64,000 nucleotides of DNA from Haemaphysalis longicornis (GCA_013339765.2 JABSTR010001168.1:56743-120742); one strand, 5' to 3'; shown: positions 10,698-22,232, numbered from the stretch's first letter. Notes: generated by a model from the letters alone, not told the origin. A program made the numbers and translations.

Positions 10698-12549
10698 TGT
10701 ACACCCGGCGGCAAAATAAGCCGGCGCACGCGAGCCCATGGCAAAATGCATTGTTGCAACATCTGACGTTGCACTTGTGGGGTCGAGACACCGGTGTGCG
10801 CTTCAATTGGCAAAGCTGATAGCATTGAGCGCTTGGCGCTAGGAATAACATTTTATGCTCAACTCCTCTCGCTGGCATACGCTTTGGCAGTGCACGACGA
10901 GGGTGAAGCCTGCGTTGCTCTGTCTGCCTGGCTCTGATAAAGGACGCATTGCAACGAGATTTTAAGCACAAGGACCATAGCGTCTGTTTCGCTGTCTAAA
11001 CGCAAAACTTTCGGTATCTGTCAATCAGTTAAACGCATGTTGCAACCCTCTTTTTTGTTCTTTTTTGTCAAACTCACGATCCCGCTGATCTCTGCTCGTG
11101 TTTTTCTTTTGGTCAATACCTGCTTTAGAACTTGTGTGAGGTGACTTCTCATCACAACTTATTCAATAATCTATTTCTTGCCTCAATTTCTTTCCGTGTT
11201 GATGTGCTCATTTTTAGTTACCAACCAACTGCATGTTTTAGGCAAAAAATAGAAAGGTGCGATTGGATATATGTGGCACAACATTGTCGCCGAGACGGGC
11301 GAGACGTTAACTGTTACCCGCCGCGGTGGCTCAGTGGCTAAGGCATTGCGCTGCTGAGCACGAGGTTGCGGGTTCGATTCCGTGCAGAGGAGGTGAACCC
11401 ACGGAATGTTTTGGATGCGTTTGACACGATCTCGTCATTCTTAGGCGCACACGACGACTAGCAACGAACCACTTGTACAGTGAGAGCTGAACTGTGACGT
11501 TGGCTGCAAGGTAAGGCTCACGAAGTAATATAACCGACTTTAGGAAATAAATTTTTGGTTTGTGGCCGATTTTTCGGTCGTTTGGTTTCATTCTCGCGGC
11601 CACGAAATTCTCGCAAACGCGAATTTTCTGGCTTTCCCTGGCAGTTTCGTTATTGCGGGGTTCGACTGTGTCCATCTGGTTGAAGACCGCGGAAGGCGTG
11701 CGGGGTTGGTGGAGAACTCCTTTGAGTACCGACTCATTTGGGGCCCGCTGAGGGTGCGGGTGGTTGGACCAGGCTTTGGGCAGAGGCTGGAGTCGGCACC
11801 CCTTGCCAGGCCTCCTCTGCCTTCGGAGCCCAGCAGGTTAGCGGCATCCCGGTTGCAGGGACCGCAAAATATCCTGATTTGGCAGGTCAGGGCTGTAGAG
11901 GAGTCGGACATTTCCCCGTGCCCTTCCAAACTGCTGTAACCCCTTCCGATTTGCTATTACCCATTCCAGCTACTTTTCAGGGGACATCAGGGGAATCTCC
12001 CGAAGCCCGTTCTCCAAACTGTGGTCACCCGCCGTGGTGGCTCAGTGGCTAAGGCGTTGCGCTGCTCAGCACGAGGTCGCGGGTTCGACTCCCGGCCGCT
12101 GTGGCCGCTTTTCTGATGGAGGCGAAAAGCAAAAACGCCCGTGTGTACGAGTCTTCGGCGCACGTTAAAGATCCCCAGGTGGTCAAAATTAATCCGGAGC
12201 CCTCCACTACGGCGCGCCTCATTGCCTACGTTGCGTCGGCGCTTTAAACCCTACAATCAACCACTCATCATGTTAACTCATCATGTTGGGGCAGAGCGAG
12301 CAACTTGCACTTCACCACCGAAGCGTGCGTGAGTGAGGCATGTTGGCGAAGAAAGTGACCCCTATGGCCAAGCGCTGTATGTGATCAGCTTGGCTGCTTG
12401 AAGTGAAAGAAAAGACAGGGCAGCGAGCGTGGTTGGACACGCATGCGCACATGAATGTCTCCGCACCAGAAGTGCAACGTCAGACATCACGGTGATGCAT
12501 TTTGCCACGCGCTCGCGTGCCCCGGCTTATTTTGCTGCCGGGTGTACAA
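10698..12549. mobile_element. Inverted-repeat element nested in the TTAA element
   Basis: Sequence at about 10698-10790 (from TGTACACCCGGCGGCAAAAT) is the imperfect reverse complement of about 12440-12549. Arms are about 100 bp. Between them lie unrelated sequence, a partial SINE head, the duplicated block and a Ruka SINE. No transposase was seen and target duplications were not resolved. Confidence 0.55.
11316..12263 (+). repeat. Composite block: partial SINE head + about 640-bp sequence + Ruka SINE (duplicate of 31.35-32.24 kb)
   Basis: Bases 11316-11381 are a Ruka head cut off right after its B box. From 11380 the sequence becomes a block nearly identical to 31349-31997. Both blocks run straight into a Ruka SINE (12027-12263 here; 31998-32240 there) at the same junction. 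The block contains aaataaa and long open frames in more than one reading frame with no family resemblance, so I do not call it coding. It may be an LTR or an unclassified element. The shared SINE junction means the SINE was in place before the block was copied. Confidence 0.75.
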
Positions 12550-13003
12550 GAGCTGTAGTCTTTTTTTTTAATTAGATCAGCTCACAGAAAGTTCTGATTT
12601 ACATTTTTTTTCACGTTCTCAACCACTTAGGAACTGTCTACACGAGGAAAACATTTACAGATGCTCCTCCAGGGAGCTCTTGCCATGCAGAATTATTTTG
12701 ATGTCACAAACCCGGGGTGTTGTAGCCCGTATGTTTCTAGCATTTCCTGCCTTATTTAACACCTCCTGGTTGTGAGAATGGTGTTTTTATACTCTCGCGA
12801 CAACGTAGCCCATCAATACAGGCCAACTTGCTTCCACCCTTTAGTGTCCCTTTAAGGTGTGTTATTAAACGAATTTTTTGTAAAGTTCAGTTTTTGTCTC
12901 CTAGGCTTCGTGCCAATACACTTGGTCTCTGTTAAAACGAAGCAGGTGTGCTGGAACGGCCTACATTTTGAAGTGGGGTTTCAAATTTCCCGCCCCTCGG
13001 CAG

Positions 13004-13237
13004 GTGCGCAGCCTGTACTACGAGGGCCGTCTGTTCCGCGAGGGCCAGCTGGTGAGCGAGCGGGGCGCCAGTGGGCGCATTATCCGTGGGGACCAGATCG
13101 TCTGGCTGGAGGGCACCGAGCCCCAGTGCCCCATGGTGGGCTTCCTGGTGCGCACCCTGGACTCCATCATCACCCGGTGCAACCGCAGCCCCAGGGGGGG
13201 CCTGCTCCGCAACTACCGCATCAACCAGCGCACCAAG
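13004..13237 (+). CDS. EGLN: EGLN exon 2 of window: beta2-beta3 region of the catalytic domain
   Basis: Seventy-eight codons start directly at the acceptor cgcccctcggcag. The product begins VRSLYYEGRLFREGQLVSER, continues with IRGDQIVWLEGTEP and ends YRINQRTK. Vertebrate PHD2 has the corresponding VRALHDTGKFTDGQLVSQ, IRGDKITWIEG and YKINGRTKA, so identity is secure. The stretch after QLVSE is the beta2-beta3 loop that covers the HIF peptide in PHD2; the tick loop differs in sequence (RGASGRI). Phase is 0 at both ends. The 3' boundary ACCAAG|GCATGT has no GT. Joining to GCGATG at 18542 restores the invariant TKAM order, so a GC donor is inferred. Confidence 0.92.
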
Positions 13238-15349
13238 GCATGTCCGTTGCTGTCCCAAAAGTGAACACCTTTTCAGTACAACTGCCCGAACCAGTGTGCA
13301 CCACTCTGCACGGTGACTTGGTCGTAGCAGCTCATTGTAAGCTGCTCTGCACAATCATTTTGCATGTCTGCATGAGTGCAATTAGACGAGGCGGCGTACA
13401 GTGTGGAGTGTAGCATGGAGTTTGAGTTCATACAGTATTTAATAAGAAAATACCAAATGGCAGTAGGCCTAAGATTGAGCCTTGTGGGACCCCTTTGGCA
13501 GCCGCCCGTATGCAAAGGGGCGGCTGCAAAAACGCAGGAACTTTTTTTTTCTTCATACTATTGATGTAGAGCAGGATCGAGTGCCATTGGTATAAACGAG
13601 TGGTTTGTTAATTATGAAGGAGTGTGAAAAGGCACTCCAAACTCTCGAATAATGCGAGCCTGGGTCTCAACTCTTTCTTGACCGCGGGAAAATTGACCGA
13701 TTTTTAGTGGTCTAAGAAAACATTGTTTCTCTGCTAAAAAAAATTGGTCATGCACTAATTACAGGAACACAAAATACACATTATTTAATGACCTTTCCAA
13801 TAACACCAGTTATGAAATGGTTTCATTCATCATATTTGCGAAAAAAAATACCGAAATCAACATTATTGTCAGGTTGTCGAAAAAAATAATAAAGAAATTG
13901 TGTATAACAAACCACCTGTAGTAGAAAAAAATTAGAATACACGCTTTGCAGGGAAACACTTAAAAAATGTGCCTAGAAAAAATGGCTACTTGCACGAAAT
14001 AGTTTGTCAGATATAAAAAAAAATGTTAGCACGCGTGGTGCCCGTGCCATGCAGTGAAGCCCATCCTCTATTTCAAAATGGGCAATTTTGGGTGGTTCCT
14101 TGGAAGAAATCTTTGGTGTAACATTATCAGAGGCACCCATTTGCCAACACGTAATGTAATGTAAAGACATCTTGTCAATGACTGACTTTGCATTTATGGC
14201 CAGCACAGTACAACACAGTGCAAGCACGCGATGCGGGAAAACATGCATGAAGTTGAAAACGGAACTGCGCGGTTGATGCTTGTTGACGTTCAGTGTCAGT
14301 TATCTCTCGAAACATAAAGTTGCGCTTTATTACTATCTTCTGACTCGCTGTTGTGGCCTTGCTTGCTGGAAGTAGGTGCGATGCGCTATATTCGTGCCCT
14401 GCAAAATTCGTCGAGTAGCTGTTGTGCGATAAACAAGATCAGCACTACGAGCCTCCTGCATTGCAGCGCCACCTCGCATTTTTGAAATGAAACAGAACAA
14501 AGGTTATTGAAAACTCCATCCGAATGGACAGTTCAACTAAGCAGCAACGTTAGACACCCTGGTATACCCTCGCATGGAAATGAAACTGGCAGGCAAACAG
14601 CTGGCGGTGTGTAAGGAGTGTTTGAAGTGCTGTCCTCGTCAGAACAGATATCTGGAGACTGAGTGTGATCTTTTGACTTGCATCGGAAGTTCTTATGGCA
14701 GGGTTCAGTGAAATCAGGAGCGGCATGCTTTTTTCGAGGATCAGTCGTGGACGCTCCAGGTGCCATGGCAGGTAGGCTTCAAGCTGGGTAACTGTTCAGT
14801 AGTGCCAAATATGACTTTCGTGATGCAGAAACAAAACTGAAACTGTTGTAAACTGTTCGCGAATGGTCCTGTGGTAAGTAGAACTGCAACACCACTTAGA
14901 ACAACAAGCGCAAAGGCAATAAAAGTGCCTAAAATCATAAAACAGCTTTGCAAACAGGCACTGCTTGACATTTTCAGCCGATTTCAGGAATTATTACTGT
15001 CAGAGGGCAAACCTGACGATTGACAATCGTCTTCTGATTCACCATTCGTGCCCTGGTGACAAAAGCCGAAGGCTGGTGTAGAGTAAGTACGAGTGGCACG
15101 CATTCTTCTTTAGTAGCAGTGACACACGATGAGCACGGCCCTTTTCCACACCCGGGTGATGCAAACGTTTTCATTGCAGAAATGAAAACAAAACTGATTT
15201 TGAAAGAGCATTTTTTGAGCTAACTCCATGAAAAGGGGCTCCCAAGGTATTGTTCAAATTGAAGGATTTTGAATAGACGTGGTCACGACAATCAGCTTGC
15301 AGTGTTGTTCGCAGTGCTGGACCATTAAGGTCCAGCACTGCATTTTTTT
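13238..15349. other. EGLN intron with GC donor (first part), no gene seen
   Basis: The intron starts gcatgt at 13238. A small hairpin (GCAGCCGCCC / GGGGCGGCTGC) sits at about 13496-13529. The 13.7-14.0 kb stretch is A/T-rich with many A runs. Short open frames near 14.5-15.2 kb match nothing I recognise. A perfect 12-bp inverted repeat (CAGTGCTGGACC, 15312-15323, with its complement at 15329-15340) lies next to the hAT-like element. Confidence 0.55.
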
Positions 15350-16209
15350 TAGGGATGGGCGAATATTCGATATTGTCGAATATTCGATCGAATAGCTCTC
15401 TATTCGTTATTCGCTTCGATCCGAATGCAGGTATTCGATATTTTCGAATTATTCGATGCTCCCGAATAGGCAGCTAAAAGCCAAGCTTTTCGGTCAAGCT
15501 TTCCGAGAGTTATCCCAGGCTTGGCTCAAGACCCACCAACGCGGACATTTCTATTATCAGTGCCGGCACTGCCGAGTTGCTGCCTTGCCTAGAGGTTCGA
15601 CGAAGCTCTCTGCCGCCAGCACACTTTAGGTTAAAAAAAAAAAGGCGGCACTGAAACGACACCGCTCCGAACATAGCGGCACCAAGCCAGCAGACTTGTA
15701 CAGGCCGCCATTTTGAATAGGTATGCCGCCATTTTGAATAGGCTCGCTCAGTACGTCGCACTAAGCGAGCATATTCAAAATGGCGGCCAGCCACTTGCGC
15801 TTTGCTTGGCAACGGCCGAGGATACTAGTGGCTACAATACTTCTTTTTTTAGCGGAGTTTCTAGGCGGCGCTTAAACTTGTGAATGAGCAGCCGGCGGAA
15901 ACTGCTGCACCTAGAGCATGTGGCGCAACAGGCATTTCTTCATGAAAACTTGTGAATACAGCAAAGGAAAGCTGTGTGTAAGATTTTGCAATAAATGTTC
16001 AACTGGTAATAGTTTTACACAATGCTGTGCCTACATGAGTTCTAATTATTAGAAAAAATTGTGTACATTAGTCAGGTCACAAGTTGCTCATTTGTCTTTG
16101 TGATTTGCAATGTGTACTATTCGAACTATTCGATTCGAAATTATTCGACCAAATCACTATTCGCTTCGAATTCGCTTCGAACCTCAAAATATATATTCGC
16201 CCATCCCTA
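15350..16209. mobile_element. Non-autonomous hAT-like element, 860 bp
   Basis: The left terminus is TAGGGATGGGCGAATATTCG and the right terminus is the inverted form ending CGCCCATCCCTA. The flanks are cattttttt on both sides (ending 15349 and starting 16210), giving an 8- to 9-bp target duplication. Subterminal regions are rich in ATTCGAAT-like motifs. No transposase is present; the core is unrelated GC-richer sequence including CGCCATTTTGAATA repeats. TIR style and TSD length point to the hAT superfamily. Confidence 0.8.
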
Positions 16210-17401
16210 CATTTTTTTAAAAAAAATTTCACTTCATGGTCTTGAAAATTCAGACGGTGATAGATTTTTTTGGGCAGACTTCAAGCATGCCACTAAATTT
16301 GGTTTGGCTGTAATAGTTCTTGAGTTATGCCATACAGGACAGCAAAATGTAGTGATTTTTGTGGGAACATTTACATGTAGCAAATATTCATGAAACACAT
16401 CTTCCTGTAGCCTATTTAGCTCTTTGGAAATCACAGAGTGCCAGTATCTAGGTAAAAACGGCATGCAAGTACTTGAACTTTGCAAAAAAAAATTATGAAA
16501 GTATAGCTAATTTTTTTGCAATACATTGTAAATACCCTGGTGCTTTCCTAATTCCTTTCATGAAATATTTCAAGTAGATATATTAGATTCTCCATATCTT
16601 CCAAGTACGAGCCTCCTACGAGCCTCCTCCTTGGCAAAGTTTTGTTTTTTGAGGGAAATTATGAGTTTGCAAGAGTTTGAAAGTTTCAGACATTTGTATT
16701 CATGCAAATTCGATTGTCTTTGTACGAAACTTTGCCACAGTGAAGAGAACTTTGTTTACCAAGCATAGCAAGCCGTTAGAGCCCTCCAGCCCTGTAATTT
16801 GGCCCATCACAACATGAATTCCACAGCAGCATAGTTGATAGCACGACCATGGTAGCGGTGGTAGGCCTATCGGCCATCGGAGTGTCCAGGACGCCGGCCT
16901 TCTCTGGCGCTTTCTGAAGCCCCGTTTCCTGCCTTCCTCAGCATTTGTGCCCAGATTGTGGGCATTGAAATTGCACTATTTCAGACCGGCCACGACATGA
17001 AAATGCGGAGAAAGCTCCATAAAACGATCGATCCGTACTACTCACGCCCATGGCCATCGGATCGGACAGCCATCAGGTGCCGGGCTGCGTGACTCAAAAC
17101 GGTCCACATGCGCCTTCCCTTTCTTGTTTTTCTTCTATTTTCTCGTGGAAATACGAGACTACGGCTGGCACAGCACGCACGACCGATCGCAGATGGCGGG
17201 GGGGGGCGCCGTGCTCTTGCATAGGACGGACAGAAGGAGGGCAGGCTTTTCTCTACTTATGGCGATTGACTAATTTCTTGTGGGAATTTTGACATGACCT
17301 TTTCAGGCTTAAAGTCCAAGAATGAAAATGCAACAACAATGATTTTTTTCATAAAAGAAAAACGAACACGGCTTTTCGACTTGCACTCCGCTTAGGTAAA
17401 T
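16210..17401. other. EGLN intron sequence without recognised features
   Basis: No gene, SINE or terminal repeat was recognised. A pair of tandem gagcctcctacgagcctcctcc words sits near 16605-16630. Short open frames show no family motifs. Confidence 0.5.
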
Positions 17402-18186
17402 GGGCCATGTAGACAAAATACAAGTTTGCTTTGTTCTAAAGATTTAGTGTTTTATAGTGCCTTCAGTTCTTTTCATCAGCAAAAGGTGCTTTATTTATTG
17501 ATTTATTAAACATTTTAAGCCAAAATTTTGATGCTCCCGCTAAATCATGTGTTTAAGGCACGTCGACAATGATGCATCCAGAGCAGGGCCTTGAAACTTA
17601 AGATCGCCTGCTGACCAGGGCTGCTACCATCTCATAGGCAGCCATGTGGTTGTCTTGTTTATCGCCCAGCACTGAAATACTGCTGAAGTTAGCTGAAATG
17701 CTGGTGTTCGCGCTTAGCTTCTGGCTGGACTTCTATACCTGCTGTATTTTTCTTGGGGTTCATTTCCTAAGACGTAGGCTGTGACTCACCAAACATGTTC
17801 ATGTAAGTGGTGTCAGTTGGTCAGTGTTGTGTCAGACAAGTGCAGCGCGTCTGGCGGCTGTGTCAGTCGGCACAGTCGCGCACTAACTGCTGCGTTGTTT
17901 ACGTGTTTGTTCATAACTTGCATTGCTGTAAAATGAATATGCATTACATTTAAGTGCACATAGCTCGTTCGTCAAGCTTATAAACCGTGCCTGATTTGCG
18001 TTTGCTCTTGCCGGCCTTAGCCAATCTCACGGCTGGGCATGGGACATCATAGGTTCTGTTTCGGGAAATGAGCTAGTGGGTCGCATGGCCATTCCCTTTT
18101 TTCCTTTACCTTAAGAATGGTGTCGGCGTGATTCTAACGAGGCAGTCTTTCAAATCAAGCAAACTTGTGTTTGTCTGCATGGCCCC
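17402..18186 (+). mobile_element. Non-autonomous TIR element, family copy 1 (about 785 bp)
   Basis: The left end, GGGCCATGTAGACAAAATAC with the next 40 bp, is the inverted copy of the right end near 18115-18186. The same ends, and internal words such as the TGCATTACATTTAAGTG region, recur in reverse orientation at 51550-52961. No transposase was seen. The superfamily is unknown. Confidence 0.65.
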
Positions 18187-18541
18187 TTCAAGTGCCAGTC
18201 ACCTAAACGTAGTCTTGCTCCTGTCAAAGAGGGATTGAAGGAGTGATCACAGCCTTGTCATTTTCTCTGAACCTTAGCTTGTTCTCCAAAATCACAATGG
18301 CGAAATTCCTTCTACAACGAACGTTTTCGTGCACCTTGTGGATGTCATTGTAGCGGGATTCAATTCTACAGCATAAGGCGATGTGGGGAGACTGTGGCAG
18401 CGAAACCTCGTTACAAGAGACATTAGAATGAGAACGATTTGGTTGGTTTTGCTATGTGTGCCGTGTTAGCAACGTTGCATACAAGGGACGCTGTTTGTGT
18501 GGCCAGTCCGTTGACGATCGCTTCCCACATAATGGACGCAG

Positions 18542-18661
18542 GCGATGATAGCGTGCTACCCGGGCTGCGGCACGCATTACGTGAAGCACGTGGACAACCC
18601 GAACAAGGACGGCCGCTGCATCACCAGCATCTACTACCTCAACAAGGACTGGGACGTCCAG
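18542..18661 (+). CDS. EGLN: EGLN exon 3 of window: iron-binding HxD exon
   Basis: Forty codons, phase 0 at both ends; acceptor gacgcag and donor gtccag|gtatgc. The product runs AMIACYPGCGTHYVKHVDNP and on to RCITSIYYLNKDWDVQ. The His of HVD (18587-18589) and its Asp (18593-18595) are two of the three Fe(II) ligands (His313 and Asp315 in human PHD2). The Tyr of ACYPG and the last Tyr of IYYLN correspond to the 2-oxoglutarate-contacting Tyr303 and Tyr329. The Cys before IYYLN in vertebrate PHD2 is Ser here. Everything needed for catalysis in this segment is kept. Confidence 0.96.
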
Positions 18662-18739
18662 GTATGCTGTGCTACTGCACTGTGATGACTGGGACATGTC
18701 CCAGTTATCCCAGTACCAACTTGCCCAACTTTCCACACT

Positions 18740-19299
18740 AATTAACATACTAATCCCGTCGGTACGAAATTCCCGATGCAACGAAATATTTTCGCATCCC
18801 CGGCGAACGTCCATAGACGCCCGTGTATTTTATATCTCGCTGCAGCGAAACGTTTTTGGAAACTGATCCCGCGTTAACGAAATTCGCTGCAAGTTTGGTC
18901 AGCATTTTACCTACCCACTGTGTCCAAAAAGTGCTCAAATGCATTTTTTTGCACTCGAAGTGCGTAAACTTCTGCCACAGCACGCTTGCGTGGCTGCCGC
19001 CATATTTGTTTACAAAAGACCGCGCAGCCGGTGGCCGTGGAAGCAGCCTCGCAGCGGCACCTCACAGCGGTGGCCTCGCAGCGGTGGCTCAAGTCGAGGC
19101 TTTGGCTTGGGCTACGCTAGCCCGCTACTGCTGAATGTTTGTTGTGTGTGTGCAGCGATCGGCATGTTTGCTCTCGGTAAGATGCCTTCGCCAGCCCAAA
19201 AGTGGAGGTTTTTATCACCACGAATGGCAGCCATCATCGCCCAAGTGGAGGATGGGAGTATAAAGGGAGGATTGCGCAGACGAGTTTGGAAACGCCTGC
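18740..19299 (+). mobile_element. Tigger/pogo-type transposon 5' fragment with CENP-B-like HTH, cut by the LTR element
   Basis: Sequence from about 18740 has repeated GTAACGAAAT-like words typical of Tigger/pogo termini. A + strand open frame (about 19164-19290) encodes MFALGKMPSPAQKWRFLSPR followed by MAAIIAQVEDGS. This resembles the N-terminal CENP-B/pogo helix-turn-helix (basic patch, then an AAIIAEVE-like helix). The frame stops where the Ty3 element begins at 19300, so the transposon was the target. A matching downstream half was not recognised after 31110. Confidence 0.6.
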
Positions 19300-19525
19300 T
19301 GTCACGATTTGGCCCGCATTCGTGAACGTGGGAGGGTCGGGGTACCCTCCAGCCGAGTGACGACTCGCAGCGGGCTGGTGGTGACGGTGACTGACCGAGA
19401 GCGGCCGTGCTCGTCAGGGTTTATTGGTCAGCCGTGCACAATGCTTCCCACTGAGCCTGGTGGGGGCACCGAACGTAGCGGCCAACGAATATTAGGGTCG
19501 GGGGGGGCGCCACACACTTGTCACA
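19300..19525 (-). repeat. 3' LTR of the Ty3-type element
   Basis: A 226-bp LTR; read on the - strand it begins TGTGACAAGTGTGTGG and ends CAAATCGTGACA. It aligns with 29635-29735 plus 31003-31105. A purine-rich tract (CCTGGGGGTGAGGGT on the - strand, about 19526-19540) abuts it, as expected for second-strand priming. Differences from the other LTR include several indels and many substitutions, so the insertion is not recent. Confidence 0.88.
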
Positions 19526-19540
19526 ACCCTCACCCCCAGG

Positions 19541-20629
19541 TTTGTCCCACACAAACACAAAACGGCTGTCACCGCGGCGAGTAGCGGTTCGGTGGTCTCC
19601 GCTGTCTTTCACTCCGCCTGAGCACAGGTGTCGATGTTGGTGTGGCAGCATTGGGTGCTGCCTGTGTCACTCTTGCACCGTCCGCCAGCCTTGCAGGTGT
19701 CAGCGGAACTTGCACGTGGCACCACAGTGGCGCGAGTAGCACCAGCCACTGGTGCTGTGCTGGGAGCGGCCGGTGTAGTTGGCTCCCCTGCTTGCTGGCT
19801 TCCTGAGGGGGCGGCTGAGGTTGCCAGGCGAGGCCTCACATGGTCCGCGTGCCAGTGCCACGTGGTCCCGTCCAACACGCGAACGAGCAGTGACAACGCA
19901 CTGGCAGGAGAGACCACATGCCCGGCGGACCAGGCTGGACCAGGCCGGAAGTTCCTGGCGAAGAGCAACGGCCCAGGACGGCAACCTCGGTCAGCCGCCA
20001 GCTTCTGCTTGAGCTGCTTCAGGAGCACTGTGGACCGGACGTCTGGGTGCAACACGTCCAATGGTGTCTTCGCCATCCGGCCCAACAGGAGCTCGCAGGG
20101 GGCACGGCCCGTGATGTCGTGGGGTGTGGTCTGGTACTGGACCCGGGCAACCTGCGTCTGGAAATTCTTGAGCTTGTCCTTCACCGTCTGCACCACCCAC
20201 TCGGCAGCACCCATTTGACGCCGGGTGGTACGGCGGAACCATCATCCGACGGATTCCGTTCTTTGTCAGCCAGGCCAGGTACTACTCGCTTGTGAAAGCT
20301 TGTCGGACACGATGACGTCCGGCAACCCCTGGGCTGCGAAGACTTCTTGCAACGCCGCAATGGTTGCTCCTGCCGAGGGAGTGGTGACTGGCAGTACCTC
20401 CACCCACTTGGAGAAGGCGTCCACCACCACCAGGAAGTAGTGGCCCTTGAAGGGGCCCCCGAAGTCCACGTGCAGGCAGGACCAGTGTCTCTCCAGGAAC
20501 GGCCAGGGGGTGACCTCCACATGGCGCGAGGCTCGCTGGTTCTCCTGGCAGACTTGGCAGCTCTGCACCATGCGAGCAATGTCCTGGTCCAGGCCAGGCC
20601 ACCAAACGTGGGACCGGGCCACCATCTTG
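19541..20629 (-). pseudogene. Ty3 integrase, core and C-terminal part (degenerate)
   Basis: Integrase inserts retroelement cDNA into the host genome. On the - strand from about 20629 the product reads HVWWPGLDQDIARMVQSCQV (end of the zinc-binding HHCC domain), then LHVDFGGPF and FLVVVDAFSKWVEV around the first catalytic Asp. VIVSD carries the second Asp, but the usual NG-x-F context after it is lost. GAAEWVVQTVKDKL holds the catalytic Glu. A Pro/Ala-rich tail follows. Frameshifts near 20260-20300 break it. The HHCC N-terminal half (HAGHPGVEKTK) is on the far side of the hAT insertion at about 26820-26890. Confidence 0.85.
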
Positions 20630-21185
20630 CAGGGTGCGCACAGGTCCTTGAAATCCTTGAAAACCCTTGAAATTGAAAGTTGCGTTTTCAAGGCCTTGAA
20701 AGTGCTGGAATTTCTCTGCCTTCCTTGAAAACCCTTGAATTCTGAGGGTTTTCACGGGCTCGGTTGTGCAGCTCCCATTTTATGGCGGTTGAGCGTGGAT
20801 TCGGCAAAATTCGGTGCTTACCGCTTTCCGTGACTTCGGGATCGCGAAGTCAAACTGGTCAAACCAGTTAAACCAACTTCCTGCGCGAAAAAAAAACAAG
20901 CGCACGGTCGCAGCGTTTTTTTTTGGCTTGCTTCGACTTTGGGGTTGGCCAGAAGCCATAAGTTGCCACAATGGGGCTAAAGAGTCTTCGTAAAAAAGAA
21001 AAGCTGCACCAGCATGGTTTTTTGTAACGAAAAGGCAGTTACACAAATCAAGCACGTATCATAAGTTAAATTTACAGTATTTAACTGTTTCTTTTGGATT
21101 CGTTTTGAGCGGGATTTATTGGCAACCCATTAAAAAGGCATTGTCTGTTGGCCACATTGTGCTGTGTTCTTCCCTCGTGTGCTTG

Positions 21186-22221
21186 AATGAATGAAAAGTC
21201 TTTATTGTGGAATGGCTCTTTGGCCTAATAGGAGGGGAAGAAGGGTGGCGGAGAAAAGACAGAAACAAAGAAAGAAGAGAAAGAAGTGCGTACACACATG
21301 CGTGTACATGGTATACATTTGCAATCACATGCGGCGATCGATGCCTGCCTCGTGAGCGAACGCCCAGAGGGAGAGCAGGGTGTCGCGGCTGTTGTTGCTG
21401 GGGGTGGTCCATTGATGCAGAGTGCTGATGTGCGGTGGCAGGTACTGGGCACGGAGGTCCCGGTAGCCAGGGCACTCCCACAGCATGTGGGTCACTGTTG
21501 GGCACACTTCCATGGTGCATGTGGAGCAGCTCACTATGGGGCCCTGTTCGTGGTCGCTGTCGTCGCTGTCGTCGTCGGTAGCCCCGGGCCTGCATCGGTG
21601 GTGGGCCCGCCATTTGGCGAGCACGTCTGCTGTTAGTGCGGCCCCCGCACGTGTCTTGTGGATGAGGACCTGAGCCCCCCGTGGCAGTCCTCGGGGCAGT
21701 GGGTGGTGGTTGGTGGGGATGTGCTGCCAAAGGGCGCGCCTTCGCTCCCTCTTGGCTGCCAGAATTTTGGCTCTTGGGTCGGGGTCGTCTGGTGCGGGCA
21801 TAGTCTGGGTCACCAGGGCGGAGCGGTCGTCCATTAGCTCGCTCGCCAACGCCTGTGCGGCTCCATCGCCAATGCCACCGGCGTGACCTGGTACCCAGTC
21901 CACCCTCACCTCCACTCCATATTGCTGGTACAGCACTGTGCTTGCCATTTTGATCCTGTGAGCAAGCGTGCCAGTCCTGGGGGTGCGGCCAAGGATTTTT
22001 ATGGCCTCTCTACTGTCTGTGTAGATCACCACAATCTCCCCTGTCGGCCTCAGTCCTCGACGGGCCTCCCCACAAACCCCGTCCACTGCACACAGGATGG
22101 CGGACAGTGAAATCTGGTCTGGGCTGGGTCGGTGCTCATGCACGTGGATTTGTCTGCATGTGCCGGCATGTGTGCTTATGGTGCGCATAGTGATCCAGTG
22201 ATTGGTGCATTCAAATGGCAT
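21186..22221 (-). mobile_element. 5'-truncated LINE 3' end with RNase H (I/R1-like)
   Basis: A 298-codon - strand frame encodes VVIYTDSREAIKIL and VDWVPGHAGGIGDGAAQALA, the Asp- and His/Asp-containing motifs of an RNase H domain. A C-terminal zinc motif follows (CSTCTMEVCPTVTHMLWEC). The 3' UTR holds an aataaa signal and ends in a TCATTCATTCAAG tail at about 21186. RNase H after the RT is typical of I/R1/LOA-group LINEs. Only the 3' kilobase is here, as with normal 5' truncation. The frame is almost intact, suggesting a fairly recent insertion. Confidence 0.85.
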
Positions 22222-22232
22222 AGTTCAGAATA

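Larger units (their letters stand above)
9732..12853. mobile_element. TTAA-flanked inverted-repeat DNA element, expanded by nested insertions
   Basis: The left end reads TTAA-AGGGTCACTAAAGG (TTAA at about 9728). The right end reads CCTTTAGTGTCCCT-TTAA (ends about 12857). The termini are inverted copies and both abut TTAA, the target site of piggyBac-like elements. No transposase was recognised, so it is non-autonomous. It contains Ruka SINE copies, a block duplicated at 31.4 kb, and a second inverted-repeat pair (10698-10790 and 12440-12549), which accounts for its length. The last terminal block is GT/AT-rich intron-like sequence. Confidence 0.6.

Noticed and set aside
11562..11939. 125-codon open frame conserved at 31533-31910
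   Set aside because: The two copies are nearly identical at DNA level because the block was duplicated. Frames are open on both strands, so conservation does not show coding.
12932..13354. 140-codon - strand open frame
   Set aside because: It is antisense to EGLN exon 2, whose GC-rich codons keep the opposite strand open.
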